This document shows positions 39,955 to 47,673 of a stretch of 64,000 nucleotides of DNA, one piece after another (within the stretch, counting starts at the first letter, position 1; each line of letters starts with the position of its first letter). Location: positions 62,001 to 126,000 of the forward strand of contig NZ_JAGGKV010000006.1 in assembly GCF_017874035.1 (NCBI RefSeq), read 5' to 3'. The notes below the pieces were generated by a model. That model did no database searches. It was not told the DNA's origin and saw only the letters and a program-made list of their open reading frames with translations. Both the position numbers and the translations under genes were made by a program. Source of the DNA: Paenibacillus aceris (lineage in GTDB: Bacteria; Bacillota; Bacilli; Paenibacillales; NBRC-103111).

Positions 39955-40742
39955 AGCCCATCATTTGCAGGAATCGAAAGCCATGGTCGTTCTCTCTGCC
40001 ATTTCACTTCTACTTCCGTCTCGAAAAAAGAGGATAGGCTTGTGCTTGTCAGCACATCGCGTGACAGCCCCTTTGCAAACACCTCACCGCGGCGAATCAA
40101 TAAGGTTTGATTGAATACAGGAAGGATTTCTTCGATGTGATGCGTTACGAATAATAAGGTTGGGGCATCCGGTCCCTTAGCCAATTCTTGAATGCTGGAA
40201 AGCAAGGCTTCCCTCGACAGAAAGTCCAGACCATTCGTTGCTTCATCCAAAATCAGCAGCTTTGGCGAGGCCATTAAAGCCCGTGCAATAAGAAGCTTTT
40301 GCTTCTCTCCTTGTGAACAGGATTGATAGGTACGGTCGTACAAATGCATGCAATTTAGGCGCTGCATAAGCTCCCCGGCCTGCTCGAAATCTGCCTCGCT
40401 CGGCTTCTCATACAGACCAATGGAAGCATGCTTTCCACTTATGACGACATGCTGAGTTTTGTCAGAAGCATACAGTTTCTCCTGCAGGGATGAACTTACC
40501 CAGCCAATCTTTTTTCGCAAATCTCTTAAATCAACCGTTCCAAACGTATGTCCAAGCACGGACATTTGCCCTTGACTCGGCCATATATAGCCATTAATCA
40601 TATTCAGCATTGTCGTTTTTCCTGAGCCGTTCAAGCCCAGTACAGCCCAATGCTCATTTGGGGACACCTGCCAGTCCACTTGGTTCAGTATCGTTTTATT
40701 GTCTCTGTACCAGGAGACCTTGTCCATTTCAATAATCGGCAT
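39936..40742 (-). CDS. ABC transporter ATP-binding protein (YlmA-like)
   Basis: A 268-aa ABC ATPase: Walker A GLNGSGKTT (near residue 38), Q-loop region IGWVSSSLQEKLY, signature SCSQGEKQKLLIARALM (near 143), Walker B KLLILDEATNGLD and the switch His in FVTHHIEEI. It resembles YlmA, an orphan ATPase without a partner permease; none is adjacent here either. ATG 40742 follows GAGGTGAT by nine bases. The gene is exactly bracketed by a 21-bp direct repeat, so its last codons and its ribosome-site region are copies of the same sequence. Confidence 0.9.
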   Translation of the reverse strand: MPIIEMDKVSWYRDNKTILNQVDWQVSPNEHWAVLGLNGSGKTTMLNMINGYIWPSQGQMSVLGHTFGTVDLRDLRKKIGWVSSSLQEKLYASDKTQHVVISGKHASIGLYEKPSEADFEQAGELMQRLNCMHLYDRTYQSCSQGEKQKLLIARALMASPKLLILDEATNGLDFLSREALLSSIQELAKGPDAPTLLFVTHHIEEILPVFNQTLLIRRGEVFAKGLSRDVLTSTSLSSFFETEVEVKWQRERPWLSIPANDGLKHDSK

Positions 40743-40753
40743 ATTTAGGATCA

Positions 40754-40774
40754 CCTCATTTTGAATCATGCTTT
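40754..40774. repeat. 21-bp direct repeat, right copy
   Basis: Identical to 39934-39954. Here it spans the end of the MFS gene (VKA, stop) and the ribosome-site region of the ABC gene. Confidence 0.85.
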
Positions 40775-41998
40775 TACCATATTTTGCGGCAGATCAGCTT
40801 CGGTCAAATTCAATTTTTTATCTGATGGAAGGAACGCCGCCAACAGCCCAATCAACGGCAGAAAAGCACAAAGCTTAATGACAAATGAAATGCTTGTTGC
40901 ATCCGCAAGCGTGCCTAGCACGGCGGAGCCAATCCCGCCTAAACCGAAAGCCAAACCGAAGAACAGACCGGAAACCGTCCCTACCTTGCCGGGCAGCAGT
41001 TCCTGCGCATAAACGACAATAACGGAGAATCCCGATAGCAAAATGAATCCAATGCAAGCACACAACACACCCGCCCAAAACAAATTGGCATACGGTAAAA
41101 GCAGCGAAAACGGAGCCGTGCCCAAGATGGAAAACCAAATCATATTCCGTCTTCCGAATCGATCCGCCAGCGGACCGCCCATGAATGTACCGACTGCCCC
41201 GGCGGCAAGCAAGGTGAAGATGAATAACTGCGCTTTTTCAACTGAGAGCTGATTGTTCTGAATTAAGTAAAAGGCATAGAATCCCGTCATACTTGCCACA
41301 TATACGAATTTGGAAAATAGCAGCATAATCAGAATCGAAATCGCGTAGGCAACTTTTTTACGCGGCAAAGGCTGTTTCAATGCAGTGGTTTTACTTGAAG
41401 AAGCTGAACGGCTGCTTCCCGCCTTCCGATACCATTTGGCAACGAAAAATTGAACGACAATCGCTACCGCAGCGACAAGCGAAAACCAGATAATCCCAAT
41501 TTGTCCGAACGGAACGAAAATCAGTGCTGTAAAAATCGGAGCCAGTGCCTGCCCAATGTTGCCGCCTGTTTGGAAGATCGACTGTGCAAGCCCTCTCCGG
41601 GGTCCGGCTGCCAAATAGGCCACACGCGATGCCTCAGGATGAAGCACCGAGGAGCCTAGACCGACAAGAACGACGGCACCGAGCACTTGTACGAACGAAG
41701 AAGCTACGGCGAGCAAAATCACACCCAAAAGTGAGAAAAACACACCTGCGGGCAGCAAAAAAGGCTTCGGCTTTGCATCGGTGTATAAACCGATCAAAGG
41801 CTGGAACATCGAGGCCGTTACATTCAACGTAAAAGCTATCCACCCGATTTGCGTAAAGCTCAGCTGCAATGAGTTATGAAGAATCGGAAACATGGCGGGA
41901 ATGACGGATTGAATGGCATCATTCAATAAATGGACAATAGAGATGGAAAATAAAATTGCATAAACTGTTTGGTTACGTATTGCATTTGAATCTGACAT
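40766..41998 (-). CDS. MFS transporter, Fsr (fosmidomycin-resistance)-like
   Basis: A 410-aa twelve-helix protein whose start SIVHLLNDAIQSVIPAMFPI (residues 19-38) and LHPEASRVAYLAAGPRRGLA (near 120) match the Fsr group of drug exporters, with IGLYTDAKPKPFLL in the first loop and GPLADRFGRRNM in the central loop. AAGGAGG stands seven bases before the ATG. It precedes the ABC gene in the same direction with a start-stop gap of 23 bases. Fosmidomycin as substrate is only the family namesake. Confidence 0.88.
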   Translation of the reverse strand: MSDSNAIRNQTVYAILFSISIVHLLNDAIQSVIPAMFPILHNSLQLSFTQIGWIAFTLNVTASMFQPLIGLYTDAKPKPFLLPAGVFFSLLGVILLAVASSFVQVLGAVVLVGLGSSVLHPEASRVAYLAAGPRRGLAQSIFQTGGNIGQALAPIFTALIFVPFGQIGIIWFSLVAAVAIVVQFFVAKWYRKAGSSRSASSSKTTALKQPLPRKKVAYAISILIMLLFSKFVYVASMTGFYAFYLIQNNQLSVEKAQLFIFTLLAAGAVGTFMGGPLADRFGRRNMIWFSILGTAPFSLLLPYANLFWAGVLCACIGFILLSGFSVIVVYAQELLPGKVGTVSGLFFGLAFGLGGIGSAVLGTLADATSISFVIKLCAFLPLIGLLAAFLPSDKKLNLTEADLPQNMVKA

Positions 41999-42054
41999 TT
42001 GTTCTCGCCTCCTTCATCATATCATCTGACGTTTTAAATTATAGGAGTGTGAAA

Positions 42055-42762
42055 CTACTCCTGGTTTACATATTGTTTAAGCTGTGTGACGGTCTCATCC
42101 AGATTTTTCATGGTCCAATACTCGGCTGCCGCGACATCCTTATCTTTGATCGCTTGGTACATGTTCTCGTGGTACAAATGATGGGGATCGTGCACCGTCT
42201 CGACACTTACCAATTTATGCGATGCCTCCAAGAGCGCGGAAGTGAAGGAACGATACAAGTCGATGACAACACTGTTTTTGCTGGCGATAGCGATGGACAG
42301 ATGAAACTTCACGTCTGAACTCAAATACGTGTCAGTGTCACCTTTCTCCAATGCTTCCAACCTTTGATCCAGCGCGCTGCGCATCTGCTCAAGGTCATTC
42401 TCATCGCGGCGCTCAGCCGCTAACCGGGATATTTCGAGCTCGAGCATCCTTCTGACCTCGTAAACCTCCAAAATCTCGGCTCTGCGCAGCCTGTGGTCAA
42501 GTGGTTCCTGCATGGCTGACTGAGCTTTCAAAAAAGTGCCGAAGCCCTGCTTTTTCTCCAGCAGACCCGCGTGTACAAGCACCCGTACCGCTTCGCGGAT
42601 CGTCGAACGGCCAACAGCAAACTGCTGCATGAGCTCCGGCTCCGTCGGAATTTTGTCGCCCGGCTTAATTTCACCTTCCGAGATTTTCTTCTGCAGTTGA
42701 TTCACCACATCGTCAACCAACTTGGGGCGGCTCAGCGGTTGAAAAGACATTTTAGAATTCAT
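42055..42762 (-). CDS. FadR-type GntR-family regulator (FCD domain)
   Basis: A 235-aa protein. The N-terminal winged helix (IPTEPELMQQFAVGRSTIRE, residues 35-55) is GntR type, and the all-helical C terminus (LELEISRLAAERRDENDLEQ near 105, with metal-site His in FHLSIAIAS near 155 and HxxxY further on) is an FCD ligand domain. Such regulators usually control organic-acid or sugar-acid genes. ATG 42762 follows AGGAGATG by eight bases. It lies 56 bases upstream of the Fsr-like gene in the same direction, so it may control that transporter. Confidence 0.88.
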   Translation of the reverse strand: MNSKMSFQPLSRPKLVDDVVNQLQKKISEGEIKPGDKIPTEPELMQQFAVGRSTIREAVRVLVHAGLLEKKQGFGTFLKAQSAMQEPLDHRLRRAEILEVYEVRRMLELEISRLAAERRDENDLEQMRSALDQRLEALEKGDTDTYLSSDVKFHLSIAIASKNSVVIDLYRSFTSALLEASHKLVSVETVHDPHHLYHENMYQAIKDKDVAAAEYWTMKNLDETVTQLKQYVNQE

Positions 42763-42841
42763 CAGATCATCTCCTGTTTGAAAAAGTATAGCATAGGTCA
42801 TTCTGATTTTTCCAGATTATTTTTAGCATGCCCTGCATAAA

Positions 42842-42881
42842 GAAAAGCACTTCCCTGAGCTTCCCATAGGAAAGTGCTTGT
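42842..42881 (-). terminator. Terminator of the GRDP-like gene
   Basis: Reading leftward, AAGCACTTTCC and GGGAAGTGCTT form a hairpin followed by TTCTTT. Confidence 0.8.
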
Positions 42882-42898
42882 AACCTTGGCTTATTGCT

Positions 42899-43888
42899 TC
42901 AACTAGAACCACAGCTGGATCCGCAGCTTGAACTTGACGAACAGGAGGAGCCGGACGAGCAAGAGCTGCCGCCTCCTTGATCCCCGGAGCTGCCATCGCT
43001 CCCTCCAAAGCTCCCACAGCCCGATGAAGAGCAGCTGCTATGCTTATCTCTCGGACCTTCCGGTGAATTCTCCGGGAAATTGGCATTCATATCGCTCGAA
43101 TAGCTTTGCGGATTCTGAATCGAGAAGAACATCATGGCGCCTGCGAGATAAACCATCGAGTTCGAGTTTGCGATTGAAGCATCCCATTCGGTATCCTTTA
43201 AACGGCGGCTCTTCGCGGCTTTCCTTACATCTCGAACGGCTTGTTCAATTAAGAGGCGTATCGTCTCAGCAACCTCAGGATATCGGCGGGCTTGCTCCAT
43301 ATTAAACAAACTCGCGGATATCGCATCCACTTTACCTTCACGGAGCATCTCTATGCATTCTGAATCCAGCGGGTTGCGGAAGAATCCGTTCCAGCAGCGC
43401 TTGCTGCTCGGCGCAAATTCGAATAGATGAGCATACACCCAATCAAACCAAGCGCGCTCTCCCGGGAGCTGCTTCGGTTCACGTTCAGGAGCATGATGAA
43501 TGACGCCGCCTGCAAATTGTTCTCCGAATCGCTGATACTCTCTGGTGAACATCAACATTTCATGCCATATGTCATCGATCTCACTACTAAACATCGGTGA
43601 TCGTTTCAAAATAAGGTTCATTAAGAAATAACGCTTAAGTTCAAACCATTTGCAGGCAAATTCATCGTCAGTCATGCTCGGATATTCAACTTTTACCCGA
43701 TAGTGGAGTCTTTCAACATAGTCTGCCGGTAGTGAGCTCTCCAGCTTAGCAACAATACGTTCCAGCCGAATACCTTCGAGCAAGCCCAGACCTTCAGGCA
43801 GTTCCGATGCCCTATAGAATGGCTTGGATTTACCAAGCCGACTGCGCTTGGGCAGCTTAGGCGATTTTCCAAATAAAAAACGAAACAT
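42899..43888 (-). CDS. GRDP-like protein with Ser/Gly/Cys-rich C-terminal tail
   Basis: A 329-aa protein. Residues about 50-180 form a conserved block (VERLHYRVKVEYPSMTDDEF, SSEIDDIWHEMLMFTREYQR, GGVIHHAPE). The pattern DDIWHEML...REYQRF...HH resembles plant glycine-rich-domain proteins (GRDP, DUF1399), which carry D-x-x-W-H-x-H. A helical region follows, and the last 49 residues (281-329) are almost only Ser, Gly and Cys with six Cys in CSSSGC, CSSGSSC and CGSSC patterns. No signal peptide. ATG 43888 follows GGAGGG by six bases. Function unknown; metal binding or self-assembly of the tail is conceivable. Confidence 0.75.
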   Translation of the reverse strand: MFRFLFGKSPKLPKRSRLGKSKPFYRASELPEGLGLLEGIRLERIVAKLESSLPADYVERLHYRVKVEYPSMTDDEFACKWFELKRYFLMNLILKRSPMFSSEIDDIWHEMLMFTREYQRFGEQFAGGVIHHAPEREPKQLPGERAWFDWVYAHLFEFAPSSKRCWNGFFRNPLDSECIEMLREGKVDAISASLFNMEQARRYPEVAETIRLLIEQAVRDVRKAAKSRRLKDTEWDASIANSNSMVYLAGAMMFFSIQNPQSYSSDMNANFPENSPEGPRDKHSSCSSSGCGSFGGSDGSSGDQGGGSSCSSGSSCSSSSSCGSSCGSS

Positions 43889-43944
43889 GGGCATCCCTCC
43901 TTTTTCCAATATACCACAGCCTGGTAAAGAGAAGAATAAGTCCC

Positions 43945-43974
43945 TTGGAAAACATTGTATAATAGGCCTATAAT
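43945..43974 (+). promoter_or_regulatory. Promoter of the SDR epimerase gene
   Basis: TTGGAA (43945-43950), 18 bases, TATAAT (43969-43974). A second TATAAT-like box lies inside the spacer (43958-43963). Confidence 0.55.
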
Positions 43975-43996
43975 AAAGTGATGGAGGTGTGCATAG

Positions 43997-44887
43997 ATGA
44001 AAATAGCAATCACTGGTGGCAGTGGTTTTATAGGAAAGCGTTTAATTGCCTATTTGCAACAGCACGGCCATGAAATTATCAACATTTCACGAACCCCCAG
44101 AAGTATCATGAATGGGGTACGTACCGTAACGTGGGAGCAGCTGCAGAGTCATTCTGCTGGCCTTGAAGAGCTGGACGCCATTGTAAATTTAGCCGGTGAG
44201 TCCATTAATCAGCGCTGGACAGCAGCGGCAAAGCAAAGAATTCTAAATTCCCGGTTAAAGGCTGCTCAGCAGGTTGCTCAGCTTGTCGAACGGATGGACA
44301 GGAAGCCAAAAGTCGTCGTCAACGCCTCGGGTATGTCCGTCTACGGCACGTCAGAGACGGCTGTCTTCGATGAGCGCAGCCCACACAATACGATAGATTT
44401 CTTATCCAGTGTCGTTGAGAAATGGGAACAAGCTGCTGATCAAATCCAGGGACCACGAATCGTAAAGGTTCGCGTAGGACTTGTGCTCGACGGCAAGGAA
44501 GGCGCATTTCCGAAGATGGCGTTACCTTATAAGCTCGGCGTTGGCGGCACCATCGGCAGCGGCAAGCAATGGCTGTCCTGGATTCACATAGAAGACATGG
44601 TGAGATTGATCGATTTCTGTATCCAGAACGAGTCGATCAGCGGGCCCGTCAACGCTACGGCTCCAAGTCCCGTCACGAATAAGCAATTCGGAGTGGCATT
44701 AGCCACAGCATTGCACAGACCGAATCTTTTTCCGCTCCCTTCTTTTGTGCTGAAACTTGTTTTCGGTGAATTGTCTACCTTGCTTTTGGAGGGCCAGAAA
44801 GTGCTGCCCCGCGTACTGCTGCAGCATGGCTTCAACTTCACATATACATCCGTTGACAAAGCGCTGGCGGATATCGTACAACAATAA
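43997..44887 (+). CDS. TIGR01777-family SDR epimerase-like protein (YfhF type)
   Basis: A 296-aa extended short-chain dehydrogenase-like protein: nucleotide-binding MKIAITGGSGFIGKRLIAYL, the family block AIVNLAGESINQRWTAAAKQ (near residue 55), VVNASGMSVYGTSE (near 103) and GSGKQWLSWIHIEDMVRLID (near 180). The canonical YxxxK is not evident, as in other TIGR01777 members, whose reaction is unknown; relatives affect cell division (SulA-annotated) without firm evidence. GGAGGTG lies nine bases before the ATG. Confidence 0.9.
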   Translation: MKIAITGGSGFIGKRLIAYLQQHGHEIINISRTPRSIMNGVRTVTWEQLQSHSAGLEELDAIVNLAGESINQRWTAAAKQRILNSRLKAAQQVAQLVERMDRKPKVVVNASGMSVYGTSETAVFDERSPHNTIDFLSSVVEKWEQAADQIQGPRIVKVRVGLVLDGKEGAFPKMALPYKLGVGGTIGSGKQWLSWIHIEDMVRLIDFCIQNESISGPVNATAPSPVTNKQFGVALATALHRPNLFPLPSFVLKLVFGELSTLLLEGQKVLPRVLLQHGFNFTYTSVDKALADIVQQ

Positions 44888-45018
44888 ACCCGGATTTTTC
44901 GAGCGACTCGAGATCAGGGTTTCTTTTTATTTGACCATTCTCATAAAAAAGCTTTTCAAATCCATAAAAGTTGTGTAAAATTAAATTGTATAAAATATTT
45001 ATGAAAAAGGTGATCCTT

Positions 45019-45513
45019 TTGAACGTTCATCAGTTTACAGCCCGGACGATCCGCGGTGACGAAAAGTCTTTTGCCGACTACAAGGGTCAAGTGCTGCTTA
45101 TAGTCAATACCGCGACCAAATGCGGATTCGCTCCTCAATTTAAGGGCCTTCAAGACCTTCATGACACTTATAAAGATCAAGGTTTCAACGTTTTAGGCTT
45201 TCCGTGCAATCAATTCAAGGACCAAGAGCCTGGCAACGATGCTCAGGTTGAGCAGGCATGCCAGATCAATTTCGGCGTCAACTTCCCCTTGTTTTCCAAA
45301 ATAGATGTCAATGGCGCTGACACCCATCCGCTTTACCGTCACTTGAAGCAGCAGGCTTCCGGAATATTCGGTTCCAGCATCAAGTGGAATTTCACGAAAT
45401 TTTTGGTTGATCAAGAAGGCAAAGTCATTAAAAGATTCTCCCCTACGACAACCCCGCGCAAAATTGAAAAAGAGATTCAAAAACTCTTAGCCAAGTCTGC
45501 AGTTCATGCTTAA
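45019..45513 (+). CDS. Glutathione peroxidase-family thiol peroxidase
   Basis: A 164-aa protein (BsaA/Gpo type). The peroxidatic Cys is in NTATKCGFAPQF (near residue 36), the resolving-type Cys in LGFPCNQFKDQEPG (near 65), and WNFTKFLVDQEG near 122 supplies the catalytic Trp and Asn. The usual Gln lies in CNQF. In Firmicutes lacking glutathione these enzymes use thioredoxin. The start is taken as TTG 45019, five bases after AAGGTGAT; ATG 45001, in frame, has no ribosome site. Terminator follows. Confidence 0.93.
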   Translation: MNVHQFTARTIRGDEKSFADYKGQVLLIVNTATKCGFAPQFKGLQDLHDTYKDQGFNVLGFPCNQFKDQEPGNDAQVEQACQINFGVNFPLFSKIDVNGADTHPLYRHLKQQASGIFGSSIKWNFTKFLVDQEGKVIKRFSPTTTPRKIEKEIQKLLAKSAVHA

Positions 45514-45521
45514 TTGGAAAT

Positions 45522-45558
45522 AGACCTAGCTGAAGATGTTTGGCTAGGTCTGTTTCTT
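45522..45558 (+). terminator. Terminator of the glutathione peroxidase gene
   Basis: AGACCTAGC and GGCTAGGTCT form a stem with an 11-base loop, followed by GTTTCTTTG. Confidence 0.75.
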
Positions 45559-45702
45559 TGGATGGTCATTTGTGTCTCCGCATGAACTTTAAGCTTGTTT
45601 CGCAATGTTACCTTCAACTCTCTGTACCCTCCGCCCATTTAAGCATTGAAAAACATCGTCTCGGCTGCAACACTAGATAGTGCCTCTGGGCACGCCCACA
45701 AC

Positions 45703-45736
45703 AAAAAAACCGTCTGGGTACATACCCAGACAGTTC
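45703..45736 (-). terminator. Terminator of the yuzB-like gene
   Basis: Reading leftward, ACTGTCTGGGTA and TACCCAGACGGT form a perfect hairpin followed by TTTTTTTG. Confidence 0.85.
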
Positions 45737-45739
45737 TTA

Positions 45740-45961
45740 TTATTTCACGTATTTTTTAGCCTTTTCAATCGCATCGTCTTCGGTAGCTCCTGTTACATAG
45801 CGGCCGTTAATGAATATAAAAGCAAAACGGGAACATGGACCGCAATAGGATTTGCAGGCAACTTTGACTTCAGCATCAGGTGCAATGACTTTAATTTTTG
45901 AAAGTGCGGATTTCACTTTCATGTGTTTGCATTTATCACAAATGCGAATATCATTGCGCAT
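45740..45961 (-). CDS. YuzB-family protein (DUF1450)
   Basis: A 73-aa protein beginning MRNDIRICDKCKHMKVKS, with Cys8 and Cys11 as a CxxC pair and a second pair in CKSYCGPC near 36-43, then FAFIFINGRYVTGATEDD. The small thioredoxin-like fold and Cys pattern fit the DUF1450/YuzB family, of unknown function and possibly involved in iron-sulfur or redox work. Its ATG overlaps the stop codon of the HesB-like gene (TAATG), so the two are translationally coupled. A similar pairing (yutM/yuzB) occurs near each other in B. subtilis, as I recall. Confidence 0.85.
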   Translation of the reverse strand: MRNDIRICDKCKHMKVKSALSKIKVIAPDAEVKVACKSYCGPCSRFAFIFINGRYVTGATEDDAIEKAKKYVK

Positions 45962-46263
45962 TAGTGATCTCCGTTGTTCCCCTTGCTTGGGTTCGTAATC
46001 ATAAAGCCTTCTTCCGGTGTGTAGAAGTAGTCAATACGGATGCCGTCAAGCAATGGTTCACTTCCATCCAGCAAAACATCGATGCCTTTATCAGTGCTGA
46101 CAACGACGTCATTTGCAGATTTATCGTCAAGACCCAAGCCATAGTGAGCGTGGTCACCGTGTTTATGAGTCACTTGTACACGAACCAATAGGCCTTTGTT
46201 TTCTTCTTTATCAAGCTCTAATTGAAGTACTTTCGCTGCATTACGGGAAATTTTGACGTTCAT
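45961..46263 (-). CDS. HesB/IscA-like protein lacking the cluster cysteines
   Basis: A 100-aa protein of the HesB/YneR fold: MNVKISRNAAKVLQLELDKE, LVRVQVTHKHGDHAHYGLGL, and TPEEGFMITNPSKGNNGDH. It contains no cysteine at all, so the C...CxC iron-sulfur ligands of IscA/ErpA are missing, and cluster carriage by Cys is impossible. His residues in HKHGDHAHYG could bind metal, which is speculation. GGAGATG lies nine bases before the ATG. Own promoter upstream; first gene of the pair with the YuzB-like gene. Confidence 0.85.
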   Translation of the reverse strand: MNVKISRNAAKVLQLELDKEENKGLLVRVQVTHKHGDHAHYGLGLDDKSANDVVVSTDKGIDVLLDGSEPLLDGIRIDYFYTPEEGFMITNPSKGNNGDH

Positions 46264-46299
46264 ATGTACACATCTCCTGAAACAATAATTTTATTTCTT

Positions 46300-46328
46300 A
46301 TTGTAAAGAATCTAAGGCACGAAATCAA
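46300..46328 (-). promoter_or_regulatory. Promoter of the HesB-like/yuzB operon
   Basis: Reading leftward: TTGATT (46328-46323), 17 bases, TACAAT (46305-46300). Confidence 0.65.
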
Positions 46329-46384
46329 CCTTTGACAATGTTCAACTTAAAAAGCAATTTACAAATACCATAATCGGCCTGCTA

Positions 46385-46413
46385 TTGCTAATTGGCTTCA
46401 CGAACTTTAAAAT
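46385..46413 (+). promoter_or_regulatory. Candidate promoter of the hxlR-like gene
   Basis: TTGCTA (46385-46390), 17 bases, TAAAAT (46408-46413). Confidence 0.45.
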
Positions 46414-46421
46414 AGATAGTA

Positions 46422-46436
46422 GTGAAAATATTTCAC
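46422..46436. promoter_or_regulatory. Palindrome at the start of the hxlR-like transcript
   Basis: GTGAAAATATTTCAC is a perfect inverted repeat (GTGAAA/TTTCAC) placed at the expected transcription start, a natural place for autoregulation. Confidence 0.45.
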
Positions 46437-46509
46437 CCTAAATACAGGATGGTAACTTACTTACTTCAATGATAGTAATGTACATTCCAATTGGAAAGGA
46501 CGCGATTCG

Positions 46510-46869
46510 ATGTCAACACTTGAGAATGATAAAGTCGCCCCACTCAGCAACTATGTTCCTAAAGTACCCAAAGAAATCGAATGCTCCATTGAACGAACAC
46601 TTGAGGTGATCGGCGGAAAATGGGCGTTTCTCGTCCTACGGGAATTATTTTGCGGTACGAAGCGTTTCGGCGAACTACAGCGTCAAGTGACAGGAATCAG
46701 CCCTAAATCCTTAACCGATATTCTACGTCATCTCGAGGATCATGGCGTTTTAGAACGGATGGCTTACCCTACTGTGCCTGTTACCGTTGAGTATACGTTG
46801 ACACCGAAAGGCCAGGATTTGCATCAAATATTAAAAGAGATGAAGCTATGGTCAGCAAAATGGACATAA
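46510..46869 (+). CDS. HxlR-family (DUF24) transcriptional regulator
   Basis: A 119-aa winged-helix protein with the HxlR signature: Cys near residue 25 (ECSIERTLEVIGGKWAFLVL), RELFCGTKRFGELQRQVTGI, then SPKSLTDILRHLEDHGVLER, the recognition helix, and the wing YTLTPKGQDLH. Many HxlR regulators (YodB, HypR) sense quinones or disulfide stress through the N-terminal Cys, which is present here. GGAAAGGACG precedes the ATG. It lies 32 bases before the aminopeptidase gene and may be transcribed with it. Confidence 0.9.
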   Translation: MSTLENDKVAPLSNYVPKVPKEIECSIERTLEVIGGKWAFLVLRELFCGTKRFGELQRQVTGISPKSLTDILRHLEDHGVLERMAYPTVPVTVEYTLTPKGQDLHQILKEMKLWSAKWT

Positions 46870-46901
46870 TGATTGAAATACACCAGAGGAGTTGGACTTA
46901 A

Positions 46902-47648
46902 GTGATTACCATCAAAACCAAAGAGCAAATTGACAAAATGGGCAGAGCCGGACGCATTCTAGCTGACTGCCATAAGGAGATTGCCAAAATGATTCGCCCT
47001 GGCATCACCTCCTGGGAAATCGACCAGTTCGTAGAAGGATTTCTGGCAAAACACGGCGCAACACCGGAGCAGAAGGGCTATCATGGCTATCCATATGCCA
47101 CTTGCGCATCGGTTAACGACGTCATCTGTCACGGCTTTCCGAAGAAAGAAGCGCTGAACGACGGCGATATCGTAACGATTGACATGGTTGTGCGAATTGA
47201 TGGCTGGCTGGCGGACTCCGCGTGGTCCTATGCCGTTGGGAACATCTCCCCTACAGCCGAGAAATTGCTAAAAGTAACGAAGGAATCCTTGTACAAAGGC
47301 ATTGAGCAAGCGGTTCCAGGCAACCGTATCGGCGATGTCTCCCATGCGATCCAAGTATACGCGGAATCACACGGCTTCTCCGTTGTCAGAGACTTCATCG
47401 GACACGGAATCGGCTCCGAAATGCATGAAGAACCGCAAGTTCCTCATTACGGACCAGCAGGCAAAGGGCCGCGCATTAAAGAAGGCATGGTTTTCACCAT
47501 TGAACCCATGCTGAATGTCGGCAAATTCCACGCTAAGGTCGATGCGGATGGTTGGACAGCAAGAACCTACGATGGCAGTCTGTCTGCTCAATATGAACAC
47601 ACGATTGCGATAACGAACCAAGGACCGGTTATTTTGACGGAACAATAA
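46902..47648 (+). CDS. map: Type I methionyl aminopeptidase
   Basis: A 248-aa pita-bread-fold peptidase that removes N-terminal Met from new proteins. The metal ligands can be placed: Asp in DIVTIDMVVRIDGWLADSAW (two Asp, near residues 92 and 103), His in DFIGHGIGSEMHEEP (near 166), Glu in MVFTIEPMLNVG (near 200) and Glu in SAQYEHTIAIT (near 231). His77 in VICHGFPKK is the substrate His. The start is GTG 46902 with GAGGAG 11 bases upstream. It is a stand-alone map, not in the ribosomal cluster, so probably a second copy. Confidence 0.95.
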   Translation: MITIKTKEQIDKMGRAGRILADCHKEIAKMIRPGITSWEIDQFVEGFLAKHGATPEQKGYHGYPYATCASVNDVICHGFPKKEALNDGDIVTIDMVVRIDGWLADSAWSYAVGNISPTAEKLLKVTKESLYKGIEQAVPGNRIGDVSHAIQVYAESHGFSVVRDFIGHGIGSEMHEEPQVPHYGPAGKGPRIKEGMVFTIEPMLNVGKFHAKVDADGWTARTYDGSLSAQYEHTIAITNQGPVILTEQ

Positions 47649-47673
47649 ACAAAAAGTCCCCGGAGGAACATGC

